This document shows, one piece after another, positions 5,409 to 13,565 of a stretch of DNA of 29,622 nt. Source of the stretch: HKST-UBA85 sp035654775. GTDB taxonomy: Bacteria; Bacteroidota; Bacteroidia; Flavobacteriales; Flavobacteriaceae. The DNA is taken from positions 1-29,622 of the forward strand of contig DASRWB010000042.1 of assembly GCA_035654775.1 (NCBI GenBank). Direction: 5' to 3'. The notes under the pieces were generated by a model. It saw only the letters and a list, made by a program, of their open reading frames with translations, did no database searches and was not told where the DNA came from. Position 1 is the first letter of the stretch, and every line of letters starts with the position of its first letter. The position numbers and the translations under genes were made by a program.

Positions 5409-6128
5409 GCTGATTTCCTTTAAATCAAATTCCTTTAACACACGGTCTTCCAGCTGCACAATTAAGTTGCCGTTGGCAGCAATGCCTGTAATTACCCCGG
5501 GAAAGGTACTCCCATTGGGATAGGCAAAAGTAGACGGCTTGTCTTTTCTAAACAACAGCTTTTCATAAGCCTTTCTTAAAAAAGCATACTCCGCTTTCTT
5601 TAAATAGCCGAAATAATACTGCATATGCTTAACAATGGAAACCCGCAGCTCGTCCAAATCGTATACCTTACCCGTGATAAGCAGTAAAGAAGAGGCCTGT
5701 GGCAACATGGCAAACTCCGTTTGATTTACATTAAGCCCAATACCTATTATTGTTGCTTTTATCTGACCTTGCTTCACTACATTTTCTATTAAAATCCCAC
5801 AAATCTTTTTGTTCTCTGACAAAATGTCGTTTGGCCACTTTACTTTTACTTTTGGAACCATAAACCCTTCCAGGGTTTTAACGATGGCTAAAGAGGTTAC
5901 CATGCTTAAGTAAAAAGTGGTGGTATAATCTAAAAACGAAACATCCTTAAACACACTAAACATAAGGTTTTTAGTGGCTTGCGAATCCCATTGCGTCCCC
6001 ATTTGACCTCTGCCTTGCGTTTGATAATCGGCCTGAACTACGGTGTAATCCTTTAAGGACGCACCGGCACTTAACTGCTTCAGGTAGCTGTTTGTAGAAT
6101 CAATGGCATTAAGTTTGATTAACCGCAT
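5397..6128 (-). CDS. birA: Biotin-[acetyl-CoA-carboxylase] ligase
   Basis: Attaches biotin via biotinyl-AMP to the biotin carrier domain of carboxylases. The 243 residues hold only the ligase core: the ATP/biotin loop GRGQMGTQW (39-47), KWPNDI (97-102) and GIGLNVN (129-135), then a short C-terminal domain. There is no N-terminal winged helix, so unlike the E. coli enzyme it should not act as the biotin-operon repressor. The start codon ATG at 6128 places the conserved D-STNSYL segment at residues 10-16, as expected. It is divergent from rsfS with a 94-bp gap and convergent with the SRPBCC gene. Confidence 0.92.
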   Translation of the reverse strand: MRLIKLNAIDSTNSYLKQLSAGASLKDYTVVQADYQTQGRGQMGTQWDSQATKNLMFSVFKDVSFLDYTTTFYLSMVTSLAIVKTLEGFMVPKVKVKWPNDILSENKKICGILIENVVKQGQIKATIIGIGLNVNQTEFAMLPQASSLLLITGKVYDLDELRVSIVKHMQYYFGYLKKAEYAFLRKAYEKLLFRKDKPSTFAYPNGSTFPGVITGIAANGNLIVQLEDRVLKEFDLKEISLRY

Positions 6129-6195
6129 TAGTATAGGTTATTGAAGTACAGAAAAATCTTATAACTTTTTTAAACTATAAAGAACTAAAAAATAA

Positions 6196-6203
6196 TAACT
6201 TTG
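6196..6203 (+). promoter_or_regulatory. -7 promoter box for rsfS-ftsH
   Basis: TAACTTTG matches TAnnTTTG. It lies 19 bp before the rsfS start codon, so the leader would be about 12 nt. No clear TTG is seen near -33; that position is a T-rich tract. Confidence 0.5.
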
Positions 6204-6222
6204 CACAAATTAATAAAAATTA

Positions 6223-6594
6223 ATGGCGAAAAAACAATCAAATGCAGACCAATTAATAGCAGTTATATTAAGTGGAATTGAAGATGTAAAAGGAAAAGAA
6301 ATTAATATCTTAGATTTACGGGAAATTGAAAACACGGTTTGCGATTACTTTATTATATGTGAAGGGACTTCCAACACCCAAGTAAACGCCATAGTAAATT
6401 CAATTCAAAAAAAAGTAAGTAAAGAACTCAAAGACAAACCCTGGCATATTGAAGGTAGTGATAATGCCGAGTGGGTGCTGATGGATTACGTTAATGTAGT
6501 GGTGCATGTGTTTCAGAAACACATCCGCGAATACTACGATATCGAAAGCCTGTGGGGCGACGCCAAAACTACCGTTATTGAAACCAATTATTAA
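6223..6594 (+). CDS. rsfS: Ribosome silencing factor (Iojap/RsfS family)
   Basis: Binds ribosomal protein uL14 on the large subunit and blocks subunit joining when nutrients are short. The 123 residues fit the family. Recognisable stretches are DYFIICEGTSNTQVNAI (41-57) and WHIEGSDNAEWVLMDY (74-89), followed by VVVHVF and the REYYDIESLWGDA tail. It lies 9 bp before ftsH on the same strand, so the two are likely co-transcribed. The gene is cytosolic and lacks any signal sequence. Confidence 0.92.
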   Translation: MAKKQSNADQLIAVILSGIEDVKGKEINILDLREIENTVCDYFIICEGTSNTQVNAIVNSIQKKVSKELKDKPWHIEGSDNAEWVLMDYVNVVVHVFQKHIREYYDIESLWGDAKTTVIETNY

Positions 6595-6603
6595 AACACC
6601 TTA

Positions 6604-8568
6604 ATGACAAAACCGAGTAATACCCCGAACAAAAAACCGAAATTCAGTTTCTACTGGATTTACGCCATTATACTGCTTGTTTTTATTGTATTCCCAATCC
6701 TGAACGGCGGCGGACTCCAGGAAGAAAACAACATTACCCAATCGCAGTACAACCAGTTTTTAAGAGAGGGTGACATTGAGAAAATAGACGTGGTAAGAAA
6801 CACCCACGTGGCTAAAATATACCTTACCAAAGAAGCCGAAAATAAAGAAATACACAAAAAATCGGTACCTACCTCCTTTTTCCCAACCAGTACCCAACTG
6901 CCCAATTACCAGTTCAAGTTTGGCGACATGCAAAACTTTGAAAACCGGTTTGCCGAAATACGGGACAAAGAAAACCTGAACACCGAAATTGTGTACAGCG
7001 AAGAAAGCAACCTTTGGGGCGACTTTCTAATCAGTATGCTGCCTTTCATCATCCTGATTGCCATATGGATTTACATCATGCGCCGCATGTCATCCGGTGC
7101 CGGTGGTGGCGCCGGCGGACAAATTTTTAACATCGGCAAGTCCAAAGCCAAACTCTTTGACCAGAACACCGACGTGAAAGTGTCCTTTAAAGACGTGGCC
7201 GGACTGGAAGGTGCTAAAGAAGAAGTTCAGGAAATTGTAGACTTTTTAAAACAACCCGAAAAGTATACCTCACTGGGAGGTAAAATCCCGAAAGGCGCTT
7301 TACTGGTAGGACCTCCGGGAACCGGAAAAACACTCCTGGCCAAGGCCGTCGCCGGCGAAGCAAAAGTGCCGTTCTTCTCCCTTTCCGGGTCCGACTTTGT
7401 GGAAATGTTTGTTGGTGTAGGTGCCTCCAGAGTGCGAGACCTCTTTAAACAGGCCAAAGAAAAATCGCCTTCTATCATTTTTATTGATGAAATTGATGCT
7501 ATTGGTCGAGCCCGAGGTAAAAACGCCATGTCCGGCAGCAACGACGAACGCGAAAACACCCTCAACCAGTTACTGACTGAAATGGATGGCTTTGGCACCA
7601 ACACCAATGTGATTGTACTGGCAGCCACAAACCGTGCAGACATTTTGGACAAAGCCCTGATGCGCGCCGGACGTTTTGACAGACAAATATTTGTCGACCT
7701 GCCCGATGTACGCGAGCGTAAAGAAATTTTTGAAGTGCACCTCAGACCCCTTAAAAAAGCAAAAGACCTGGATCTGGATTTTCTATCCAAACAAACGCCC
7801 GGTTTTTCCGGTGCCGACATTGCTAACGTATGCAATGAAGCGGCTTTAATTGCGGCCAGAAACGGCAAAAAAGAAGTAGACAAACAGGATTTCCTCGATG
7901 CCGTAGACCGTATTATTGGCGGACTGGAAAAGAAAAACAAAATCATAACTCCCGAAGAAAAACGCGCCATTGCCTTCCACGAAGCCGGCCATGCTACCGT
8001 GAGCTGGATGCTGGAGCACGCCGCTCCTTTGGTAAAAGTAACCATCGTTCCCCGCGGAAGGTCTTTGGGTGCTGCCTGGTACCTACCTGAAGAACGACTC
8101 ATCGTCCGACCCGAACAAATGCTGGACGAAATGTGTGCCGCGCTGGGCGGAAGAGCCGCTGAAAAGGTAATCTTTAATAAAATTTCCACCGGCGCGCTCA
8201 GCGACCTGGAAAAAGTAACCAAACAGGCACGCGCCATGGTTACCATTTACGGACTAAGCGACAAGGTAGGAAACCTTACCTATTACGATTCTTCCGGACA
8301 AAACGAATTTGGTTTTACCAAACCTTACAGCGAACAAACCGCCGAACTGATCGACAAGGAAATCTCAAACATCATTGAAGAACAGTATCGAAGAGCCATA
8401 CAAATCCTGGAGCAAAACAGGGACAAACTAACCCAACTTGCCGAAGTATTGCTGGAAAAAGAAGTCATTTTTAAAGACAACCTCGAAAAAATATTTGGCC
8501 AACGTCCTTTTGCGCCTAAAGAAGAAGAAAAAAAGCAGGAAACCCCACAAAAAGAAGAAGAAGAGTAA
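6604..8568 (+). CDS. ftsH: ATP-dependent zinc metalloprotease FtsH
   Basis: A membrane-bound AAA+ protease that degrades unassembled membrane proteins and regulators. In the 654 residues I see: an N-terminal membrane segment (17-33), a periplasmic domain (about 35-138), a second membrane segment (141-160), a Gly-rich linker, the AAA module with Walker A GPPGTGKT (236-243), Walker B IIFIDEID (291-298) and second region of homology RAGRFDR (354-360), and the peptidase with HEAGH (459-463). The C-terminus is a highly charged Glu/Lys tail. All key residues are present. It is followed by a strong terminator. A 339-codon open frame on the opposite strand (7227-8246) is a shadow of this gene. Confidence 0.97.
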   Translation: MTKPSNTPNKKPKFSFYWIYAIILLVFIVFPILNGGGLQEENNITQSQYNQFLREGDIEKIDVVRNTHVAKIYLTKEAENKEIHKKSVPTSFFPTSTQLPNYQFKFGDMQNFENRFAEIRDKENLNTEIVYSEESNLWGDFLISMLPFIILIAIWIYIMRRMSSGAGGGAGGQIFNIGKSKAKLFDQNTDVKVSFKDVAGLEGAKEEVQEIVDFLKQPEKYTSLGGKIPKGALLVGPPGTGKTLLAKAVAGEAKVPFFSLSGSDFVEMFVGVGASRVRDLFKQAKEKSPSIIFIDEIDAIGRARGKNAMSGSNDERENTLNQLLTEMDGFGTNTNVIVLAATNRADILDKALMRAGRFDRQIFVDLPDVRERKEIFEVHLRPLKKAKDLDLDFLSKQTPGFSGADIANVCNEAALIAARNGKKEVDKQDFLDAVDRIIGGLEKKNKIITPEEKRAIAFHEAGHATVSWMLEHAAPLVKVTIVPRGRSLGAAWYLPEERLIVRPEQMLDEMCAALGGRAAEKVIFNKISTGALSDLEKVTKQARAMVTIYGLSDKVGNLTYYDSSGQNEFGFTKPYSEQTAELIDKEISNIIEEQYRRAIQILEQNRDKLTQLAEVLLEKEVIFKDNLEKIFGQRPFAPKEEEKKQETPQKEEEE

Positions 8569-8597
8569 AAACTACTCTTTTTCTTGGATATCAATCG

Positions 8598-8638
8598 AAA
8601 AATCTTAAATTACCTCAGGGTTAGTTTAAGATTTTTTT
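8598..8638 (+). terminator. Rho-independent terminator of rsfS-ftsH
   Basis: AAAAATCTTAAA (8598-8609) pairs with TTTAAGATTTTT (8625-8636) across a 15-nt loop, ending in a T-run to 8638. It stands 30 bp after the ftsH stop and runs straight into the -7 box of the next gene. Confidence 0.82.
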
Positions 8639-8645
8639 ATCTTTG
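8638..8645 (+). promoter_or_regulatory. -7 promoter box for the LUD-cdsA-psd-ACBP operon
   Basis: TATCTTTG matches TAnnTTTG exactly and overlaps the last base of the ftsH terminator T-run. Expected transcript start is near 8651, giving a leader of about 38 nt. The -33 position falls inside the terminator loop, with no TTG. Confidence 0.55.
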
Positions 8646-8688
8646 AATAACGCCTATCGTTTTTATGGATTAATAGCAAAGTACTTGA

Positions 8689-9297
8689 ATGAGTCTTTTT
8701 AGAAAACTTTTTGGTTCCAAATCTGAAAAATCAGAAAGCGAATTGAAATCAGAGCAAAGGGGCAAATACATGCCGGAGATTAAACTTCCGATTGATGAGA
8801 GATTTACCATAAATTTTAAATCTAACGGCGGAAAGTTTCTGTATTGTGAAAATCTGGATGAAGTATTTACCGCTTTTCAAAACATTCTGGAAGAAAACAA
8901 CTGGACTGAAGCATCGGTTTTACTGCTGAATTCTCAGCTGGAAAGTCAATTCAGCAGCTTGCACCTAAACGCCACCAAGAAGGTAAACGACGCCGCTTTC
9001 TTCTTTACCACCTGTGAGAATTTAATCGCCGATGACGGGTCTATTCTGGTCTCTTCCCGACAAATTGCAGAAAAGAAATTAAAAGAACTGCCCGGACATT
9101 TTGTGGTTTTTGCTACCACCAGTCAGATGGTGGAAAGTATAAGCGAAGGCCTGCGCGGAATAAAGTCCAAACACTCCAAAAAAATCCCGACAAACATCAC
9201 CACCATAAAACACTTTAAGTCCAGTGAGGATAAAGATTTTTTAAGTTATGGCAGCAGCACTAAAAATTTATATCTATTACTCCTAGAAGATTTGTAA
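8689..9297 (+). CDS. LUD-domain protein (LutC/YkgG-like)
   Basis: A 202-residue cytosolic protein. After a charged, low-complexity N-terminus (1-30) comes a compact domain with features of the LUD family: CENLDEVFTAFQNILEENNW, then TTCENLIADDGSILVSSRQ near 107-124, which matches the ADxGSIVxSS theme of LutC-like proteins. LUD proteins occur with iron-sulfur lactate-oxidation complexes, but no LutA or LutB homologue is nearby, so lactate use is not supported here. Its stop directly abuts the cdsA start codon, so it heads a four-gene lipid operon. From memory, LUD genes sit before cdsA in many Bacteroidota. Its role there is unknown. Confidence 0.78.
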   Translation: MSLFRKLFGSKSEKSESELKSEQRGKYMPEIKLPIDERFTINFKSNGGKFLYCENLDEVFTAFQNILEENNWTEASVLLLNSQLESQFSSLHLNATKKVNDAAFFFTTCENLIADDGSILVSSRQIAEKKLKELPGHFVVFATTSQMVESISEGLRGIKSKHSKKIPTNITTIKHFKSSEDKDFLSYGSSTKNLYLLLLEDL

Positions 9298-10119
9298 ATG
9301 AAGGAAGTTTTAACGCGTTCACTTTCCGGACTCATCTATATTACACTGCTTATTTTGTGCCTGAACAATGCCTATGCCTTGCTTGTTCTGCTTTTTGTTT
9401 TCGGACTGCTTACACTGGCCGAGTTCAATAAACTGATTCAGCTAAAAGCTTTTGTTCCCTATGTTGTATTTACCCTACTGTATCTCGTGTTTGGCTACCT
9501 GCAGTTTTTCACTTCGCTAAACAAGGGCATTACCGAAGCTACACAAATCCTTCATGTGCTCACGGTTTTTGTCCAGCTGTTTCTTATCAAAGATTTGTTT
9601 TCGGAAAATCAAATTCCGCTCTTTGCTTCTAAACGCTATTTGCTCACTACCTTTTACATTTCCAGTGCCTTTGTATTTATGTTTTTAATTGCCAATTTCA
9701 ACGGAGTTTTCACTCCCGAAATCTTGCTAGGCACGTTTATTTTAATCTGGACCAACGATACGTTTGCGTTTTTAGTAGGCAAAAATTTCGGCAAACAAAA
9801 GCTATTTAAAAAAATATCACCCAAGAAAACCGTAGAAGGCTTTTTGGGTGGTTTGTTTTTTTCCTGTGTAGCTAGTTATTTTATTGCTACCTTTACCGAA
9901 ACTTTAAATTTCACCCATTGGCTCGCACTGAGTATTATCATTTGCGTGTTTGGCACACTGGGCGATTTAATTGAATCGAAATTTAAACGACAAGCTCAGG
10001 TAAAAGACAGCGGCATCATTATGCCCGGACACGGAGGCATACTCGACAGAATGGACAGCATTATCTTTGCCGCACCTTTTGTGTATTTATTTTTAAGATT
10101 AACCGCCTATGTTTCATAA
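9298..10119 (+). CDS. cdsA: Phosphatidate cytidylyltransferase
   Basis: Makes CDP-diacylglycerol from phosphatidic acid and CTP at the inner membrane, the branch point of phospholipid synthesis. The 273 residues form several hydrophobic helices (roughly 10-45, 50-70, 85-100, 112-135, 142-160, 182-200 and 208-224). The C-terminal family signature starts at Ser227 with KxKRQAQVKDSG and ends in MPGHGGILDRMD (242-253), with its conserved acidic and basic residues intact. It begins immediately after the LUD gene stop and overlaps psd by 11 bp, which implies translational coupling. Confidence 0.95.
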   Translation: MKEVLTRSLSGLIYITLLILCLNNAYALLVLLFVFGLLTLAEFNKLIQLKAFVPYVVFTLLYLVFGYLQFFTSLNKGITEATQILHVLTVFVQLFLIKDLFSENQIPLFASKRYLLTTFYISSAFVFMFLIANFNGVFTPEILLGTFILIWTNDTFAFLVGKNFGKQKLFKKISPKKTVEGFLGGLFFSCVASYFIATFTETLNFTHWLALSIIICVFGTLGDLIESKFKRQAQVKDSGIIMPGHGGILDRMDSIIFAAPFVYLFLRLTAYVS

Positions 10120-10759
10120 AGAAGGCCATAAAATTATAGTCATTTCCCTTATCATCGTGGTCGCAGCATTCCTGCTGATTGATGCCTTTATCACCACCCG
10201 ATGGATAGGTACAGGCATTCAAATTGTTGTACTGCTACTGCTTATTTTAATTCTTCAGTTTTTCAGAAACCCCAAACGAATGCTTTCCCTTGACGAAAAA
10301 CATGTGGTTTCTCCCGTAGATGGAAAAGTCGTGGTTATTGAAGAAGTGGAAGAGACTGAATTTTTTAAAGACAAGCGCATTCAGGTAAGTGTTTTTATGT
10401 CGCCTGTTAACGTCCATGTCACGCGTTACCCTATCGGCGGCAAAGTCATTTTCAGCAAATACCATCCGGGAAAATATCTGGTGGCATGGCATCCGAAAGC
10501 CAGCGAAGAAAACGAACGCACCACCGTTGTGGTAGAAAACCCAACTTTTGGCAAAGTATTGTACCGGCAAATTGCAGGCGCTTTGGCCAAACGAATTGTA
10601 AACTACGCCATCGTAAACGAAAACGTTTCCCAGGGCGCAGATTCTGGATTTATAAAATTTGGTTCAAGAGTAGATTTATTTTTACCTTTAAACACCAAAA
10701 TTAAGGTTAAACTCAATCAAAAAGTACGTGGCGGTGAAACCGTAATTTCAGAAATGTAA
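10109..10759 (+). CDS. psd: Phosphatidylserine decarboxylase (short form)
   Basis: Converts phosphatidylserine to phosphatidylethanolamine using a pyruvoyl group made by self-cleavage. The 216-residue length fits the short bacterial form. Two N-terminal membrane helices (9-27 and 33-51) are followed by the catalytic domain with SPVDG (68-72, Asp71), NVHVTRYP (101-108, His103) and the cleavage motif FGSR (184-187), where Ser186 would become the pyruvoyl residue. It overlaps cdsA by 11 bp, and its TAA stop shares a base with the ATG of the ACBP gene. A phosphatidylserine synthase gene is not in the window, so that intermediate step must be encoded elsewhere. Confidence 0.94.
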   Translation: MFHKEGHKIIVISLIIVVAAFLLIDAFITTRWIGTGIQIVVLLLLILILQFFRNPKRMLSLDEKHVVSPVDGKVVVIEEVEETEFFKDKRIQVSVFMSPVNVHVTRYPIGGKVIFSKYHPGKYLVAWHPKASEENERTTVVVENPTFGKVLYRQIAGALAKRIVNYAIVNENVSQGADSGFIKFGSRVDLFLPLNTKIKVKLNQKVRGGETVISEM

Positions 10760-11031
10760 TGACTTCCGGCAACAACACACTAGACGATGAATTTAAAGAG
10801 GCTGTAGATCGAATCAACGCACACACAGAACCTTTTCCTGCCGATTTTCTACTGCGGCTTTATGCCTATTACAAAAAGGCCACACACAACTCCGGAAGGC
10901 CAAACAGCAGCAAACCCATTATCAACGCTTTTAAAACCAATGCCCTTTTTCAAGTGAAAAACGTTTCTCCGGAAGAAGCCAAAAGGCATTATATCGATTT
11001 GGTAAACAACTATTTTTTATACCGAAAATAA
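10759..11031 (+). CDS. Acyl-CoA-binding protein (ACBP family)
   Basis: A 90-residue all-helical cytosolic protein of ACBP size. The diagnostic segment LLRLYAYYKKAT (31-42) matches the family theme LLxLYxxYKQAT, and SPEEAKRHYIDLVN (70-83) matches the C-terminal helix with its conserved Tyr. The middle motif, normally KWDAW, is replaced by INAFKTNA (55-62), so ligand contacts may differ. ACBPs carry long-chain acyl-CoA. Here the gene is coupled to psd through a TAATG stop/start overlap, which suggests a role in acyl supply or trafficking for phospholipid synthesis. That role is inferred from position. Confidence 0.82.
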   Translation: MTSGNNTLDDEFKEAVDRINAHTEPFPADFLLRLYAYYKKATHNSGRPNSSKPIINAFKTNALFQVKNVSPEEAKRHYIDLVNNYFLYRK

Positions 11032-11040
11032 GGATTAGGG

Positions 11041-12720
11041 TTACTTCTCTAAAACAAACTCCAGCGGCGTACCTATAGACGCATTGGGGAAACTAATGCC
11101 CAGCAAAGCCGAAAGCGTTGGCGCAATATCGGTAATGTAGGTTCGGCGCAGGGTCTCGCCTTGCTTAATTCCTTTTCCGTAAAACAGCAGCGGCACATGC
11201 GTGTCGTAATTGTATCCCGAATGGTGGTCGGTTCCGGTGCGATTCCAAGGCGTATCCTTAAATACTTCAGGAGTGTAAACAAATACCATATCGCCCGAAC
11301 GTTTTTGGTGATGTCCCAGATGAAGCTGGTTTTCCAGGTAGCCGCCGGTTTCTTCCAAATGGTTGATGTCCGAAGTAAGGTATACTTTGTCTATAAAATC
11401 ATACTTCAGCAAGGCTTTTGCCGTAACCTTTTTTACATCGTCTAGAACCAACTTATGGGCTTCAATTTTTTCGTGGTCAAAAGTCAGCTGACTGTTTATG
11501 CGACTTAAAATTAAGGTTTCCACCCGGTAGTTTTCAAAAAGCAAAGCGTTGAGTTCTTTAACCATCTGCTTTTCATCAAAAAGTCCGGCAGGTATTTTTT
11601 GTGAACGCATATAGTTAGGCACATTAGGAGTACCGTGGTCTGAAGTTAAAAACACCGTGTACTCTCCCTTGCCTACATGCGCGTCCAGAGCGAGTAGTAA
11701 TTGTTCCAGGTCTTTATCCAGCCTGAGGTACATGTCTTCAACCTCAACCGCGTTAGGCCCAAAATCGTGACCTACTTTATCAGTACTGGAATAACTGATG
11801 GTTAACACATCGGTATCTGAATCTTTTCCCAGATTTTCACCCAGCAAGGCCGCAATGGCAAAATCGGTAGTCAAGTCGTTTCCGTAAGGCGATTCGGCAA
11901 TGAGTTTAAATCCGCCGTTTTTTGCCTGCAGCGCTTTTAAGTCGTATGGAAAAGTGGCCGTTTCTTTTCCTTCAAAAACACGCTCAAAAGTGTTCAAATC
12001 CGGACCACTTTGGGTATAGGTTTCTATAGGATATAGTGTATTCCACACTTTAAAATAGCTTGAAGCCTGTGACGACCGGTTAAAATCTTGAACCCATTGG
12101 GGCAGACTGTCCATGTAAAACGAACTGCTAATCCAGTTTCCCGTTCCGTTTTTTTCGCTGTCCCACCAGTAGGCAGCATTGGCCGTATGTCCACCGGATA
12201 GTATGGCTCCTCGGTCTTTTATGGAAATGGCTATTGTTTTTCCGCGCATCTGGGTAAAAAGCCGGTTTTCATCCGCAAAAGTAGTCGTCTGCAATCGATG
12301 AGGCGACATTTTTCCGTTTTCGTTGGAAGTCCCAACAGACTGCCGGTTTTCATCGCCTACGCAGTATACGTTTTTTCTTAACGCTTTGTCATACCAGTCG
12401 TTTCCTACTATTCCGTGATATTTAGGCGTAGTTCCGGTAAAAATAGAAGCATGTCCGGGTCCGGTTTTGGTAGGAATGTAATTGAAATGATTATTCCTGC
12501 AGGAAAATCCTTCTTCTAAAAGTCTTTTAAAGCCGCCTTCACCATACCTGCTGTAGTATCGGGTAAGGTAATCGTAGCGCATCTGGTCTACTACAATGCC
12601 TACAACAAGCTTAGGTTTTAACGTAGCTTCATCTGGGTGAGAAGTGGTTTTAAGGACTGTGTTTTGTGCTAGCCCGCTGAGGGCGAAAATAAATAGCGTA
12701 AAAAATACAATATGCTTCAT
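11041..12720 (-). CDS. PafA-type alkaline phosphatase
   Basis: A 559-residue secreted phosphomonoesterase of the alkaline phosphatase superfamily. A Sec signal peptide spans about 1-19 (cleavage near GLAQ). The residues that define PafA of Elizabethkingia can be matched: metal ligand Asp45 (VVDQMRYDY), nucleophile Thr86 (KTGPGHAS), Asn107 (VGNDWYD), and Lys168 with Arg170 (SIKDRGA). Further metal ligands are Asp314 and His318 (TDKVGHD), Asp361-His362 (SDHGT) and His508 (DTHVPLL). Thr in place of Ser as nucleophile and the KxR pair are PafA hallmarks, so phosphate release from organic phosphates outside the cytoplasm is likely. It is convergent with the ACBP gene (9-bp gap) and divergent from mlaE. 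Confidence 0.9.
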   Translation of the reverse strand: MKHIVFFTLFIFALSGLAQNTVLKTTSHPDEATLKPKLVVGIVVDQMRYDYLTRYYSRYGEGGFKRLLEEGFSCRNNHFNYIPTKTGPGHASIFTGTTPKYHGIVGNDWYDKALRKNVYCVGDENRQSVGTSNENGKMSPHRLQTTTFADENRLFTQMRGKTIAISIKDRGAILSGGHTANAAYWWDSEKNGTGNWISSSFYMDSLPQWVQDFNRSSQASSYFKVWNTLYPIETYTQSGPDLNTFERVFEGKETATFPYDLKALQAKNGGFKLIAESPYGNDLTTDFAIAALLGENLGKDSDTDVLTISYSSTDKVGHDFGPNAVEVEDMYLRLDKDLEQLLLALDAHVGKGEYTVFLTSDHGTPNVPNYMRSQKIPAGLFDEKQMVKELNALLFENYRVETLILSRINSQLTFDHEKIEAHKLVLDDVKKVTAKALLKYDFIDKVYLTSDINHLEETGGYLENQLHLGHHQKRSGDMVFVYTPEVFKDTPWNRTGTDHHSGYNYDTHVPLLFYGKGIKQGETLRRTYITDIAPTLSALLGISFPNASIGTPLEFVLEK

Positions 12721-12740
12721 GCCGAATTAAAAATTAAGCT

Positions 12741-12748
12741 CAAAATTA
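12741..12748 (-). promoter_or_regulatory. -7 promoter box for the PafA-type phosphatase
   Basis: The minus strand reads TAATTTTG, an exact TAnnTTTG match, 20 bp before the ATG. A T-tract stands where the -33 TTG would be. No Pho box-like direct repeats are evident. Confidence 0.45.
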
Positions 12749-12803
12749 AAACTTTTGCAGTGAGTAAAAATTAAATTAACATTAAATACGTCCGATATTT
12801 TTT

Positions 12804-12811
12804 TACTTTAG
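12804..12811 (+). promoter_or_regulatory. Weak -7 box for mlaE-mlaF
   Basis: TACTTTAG differs from TAnnTTTG at one position and lies 16 bp before the mlaE ATG. No -33 TTG is present at the right distance. Confidence 0.3.
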
Positions 12812-12827
12812 CAGTATAAAAGTAATT

Positions 12828-13565
12828 ATGAGTTATCTGCACGATATTGGCACCTATTTTTTAATGGTAAAGGAAGTCTTCAGCAGACCCACCAAATGGT
12901 CTGTAATGAAAACGCTTATTTTAAAAGATATAGACGATTTAATTATAGGTTCGCTGGGTATCGTGGCTTTTATTTCGTTTTTTGTAGGTGGTGTGGTTAC
13001 CATACAAACGGCCTTAAATATTGACAATCCACTAATTCCGGATTATCTGGTAGGTTTTGCTACCCGGCAATCGGTAATTTTAGAGTTTGGTCCTACGTTT
13101 ATTTCCATTATTATGGCCGGAAAAATGGGCTCGTTTATCACCTCAAGTATAGGCACCATGCGGGTTACCGAACAAATTGATGCACTGGAAGTAATGGGGA
13201 TAAACTCCATAAACTACCTGATTTTCCCTAAGTTTATTGCCCTTACGCTTTTTCCGTTTGTGATTTCTATTGCTATGTTTCTGGGTATTATGGGCGGTTT
13301 GGCGGCCTGTGTATATGGCGGATTTACCTCAGCCGACGACTACATTACCGGGCTGCAAAAAGACTTTACCCCTTTTCATATTACCTACGCCTACATAAAA
13401 ACCTTTGTTTTTGCCTTTATCCTGGCTTCGGTTCCTTCGTTTCACGGGTACTATATGAAAGGTGGTGCTTTAGAGGTTGGTAAAGCCAGTACTACTTCGT
13501 TTGTATGGACCAGCGTGCTGATTATTCTATTAAACTATTTACTCACCCAAATGCTGTTAAGCTAA
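12828..13565 (+). CDS. MlaE/YrbE-type ABC transporter permease
   Basis: A 245-residue inner-membrane permease of the MCE-associated lipid transporters that move phospholipid between the two membranes. Hydrophobic helices lie near 42-65, 80-110, 128-165 and 190-243. The family motif is recognisable in FGPTFISIIMAGKMGSFITSSIGTMRVTEQIDALEVMG (about 88-125), including the conserved EQIDALEVMG. The stop codon TAA overlaps the ATG of the ATPase gene by one base, so the two are coupled. The periplasmic MCE protein (MlaD) that would complete the system is not in the window. Its start follows a short A/T-rich leader without a Shine-Dalgarno sequence. Confidence 0.9.
   Translation: MSYLHDIGTYFLMVKEVFSRPTKWSVMKTLILKDIDDLIIGSLGIVAFISFFVGGVVTIQTALNIDNPLIPDYLVGFATRQSVILEFGPTFISIIMAGKMGSFITSSIGTMRVTEQIDALEVMGINSINYLIFPKFIALTLFPFVISIAMFLGIMGGLAACVYGGFTSADDYITGLQKDFTPFHITYAYIKTFVFAFILASVPSFHGYYMKGGALEVGKASTTSFVWTSVLIILLNYLLTQMLLS

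Noticed and set aside
7227..8246. Long (339-codon) open frame antisense to ftsH
   Set aside because: The sense strand encodes an intact, highly conserved FtsH. The antisense protein has no domain and is Ser/Arg-rich, typical of a codon shadow.
13505..13564. Upstream extension of the mlaF frame
   Set aside because: It lies inside mlaE in another frame. The ATG overlapping the mlaE stop gives the normal ABC ATPase start.
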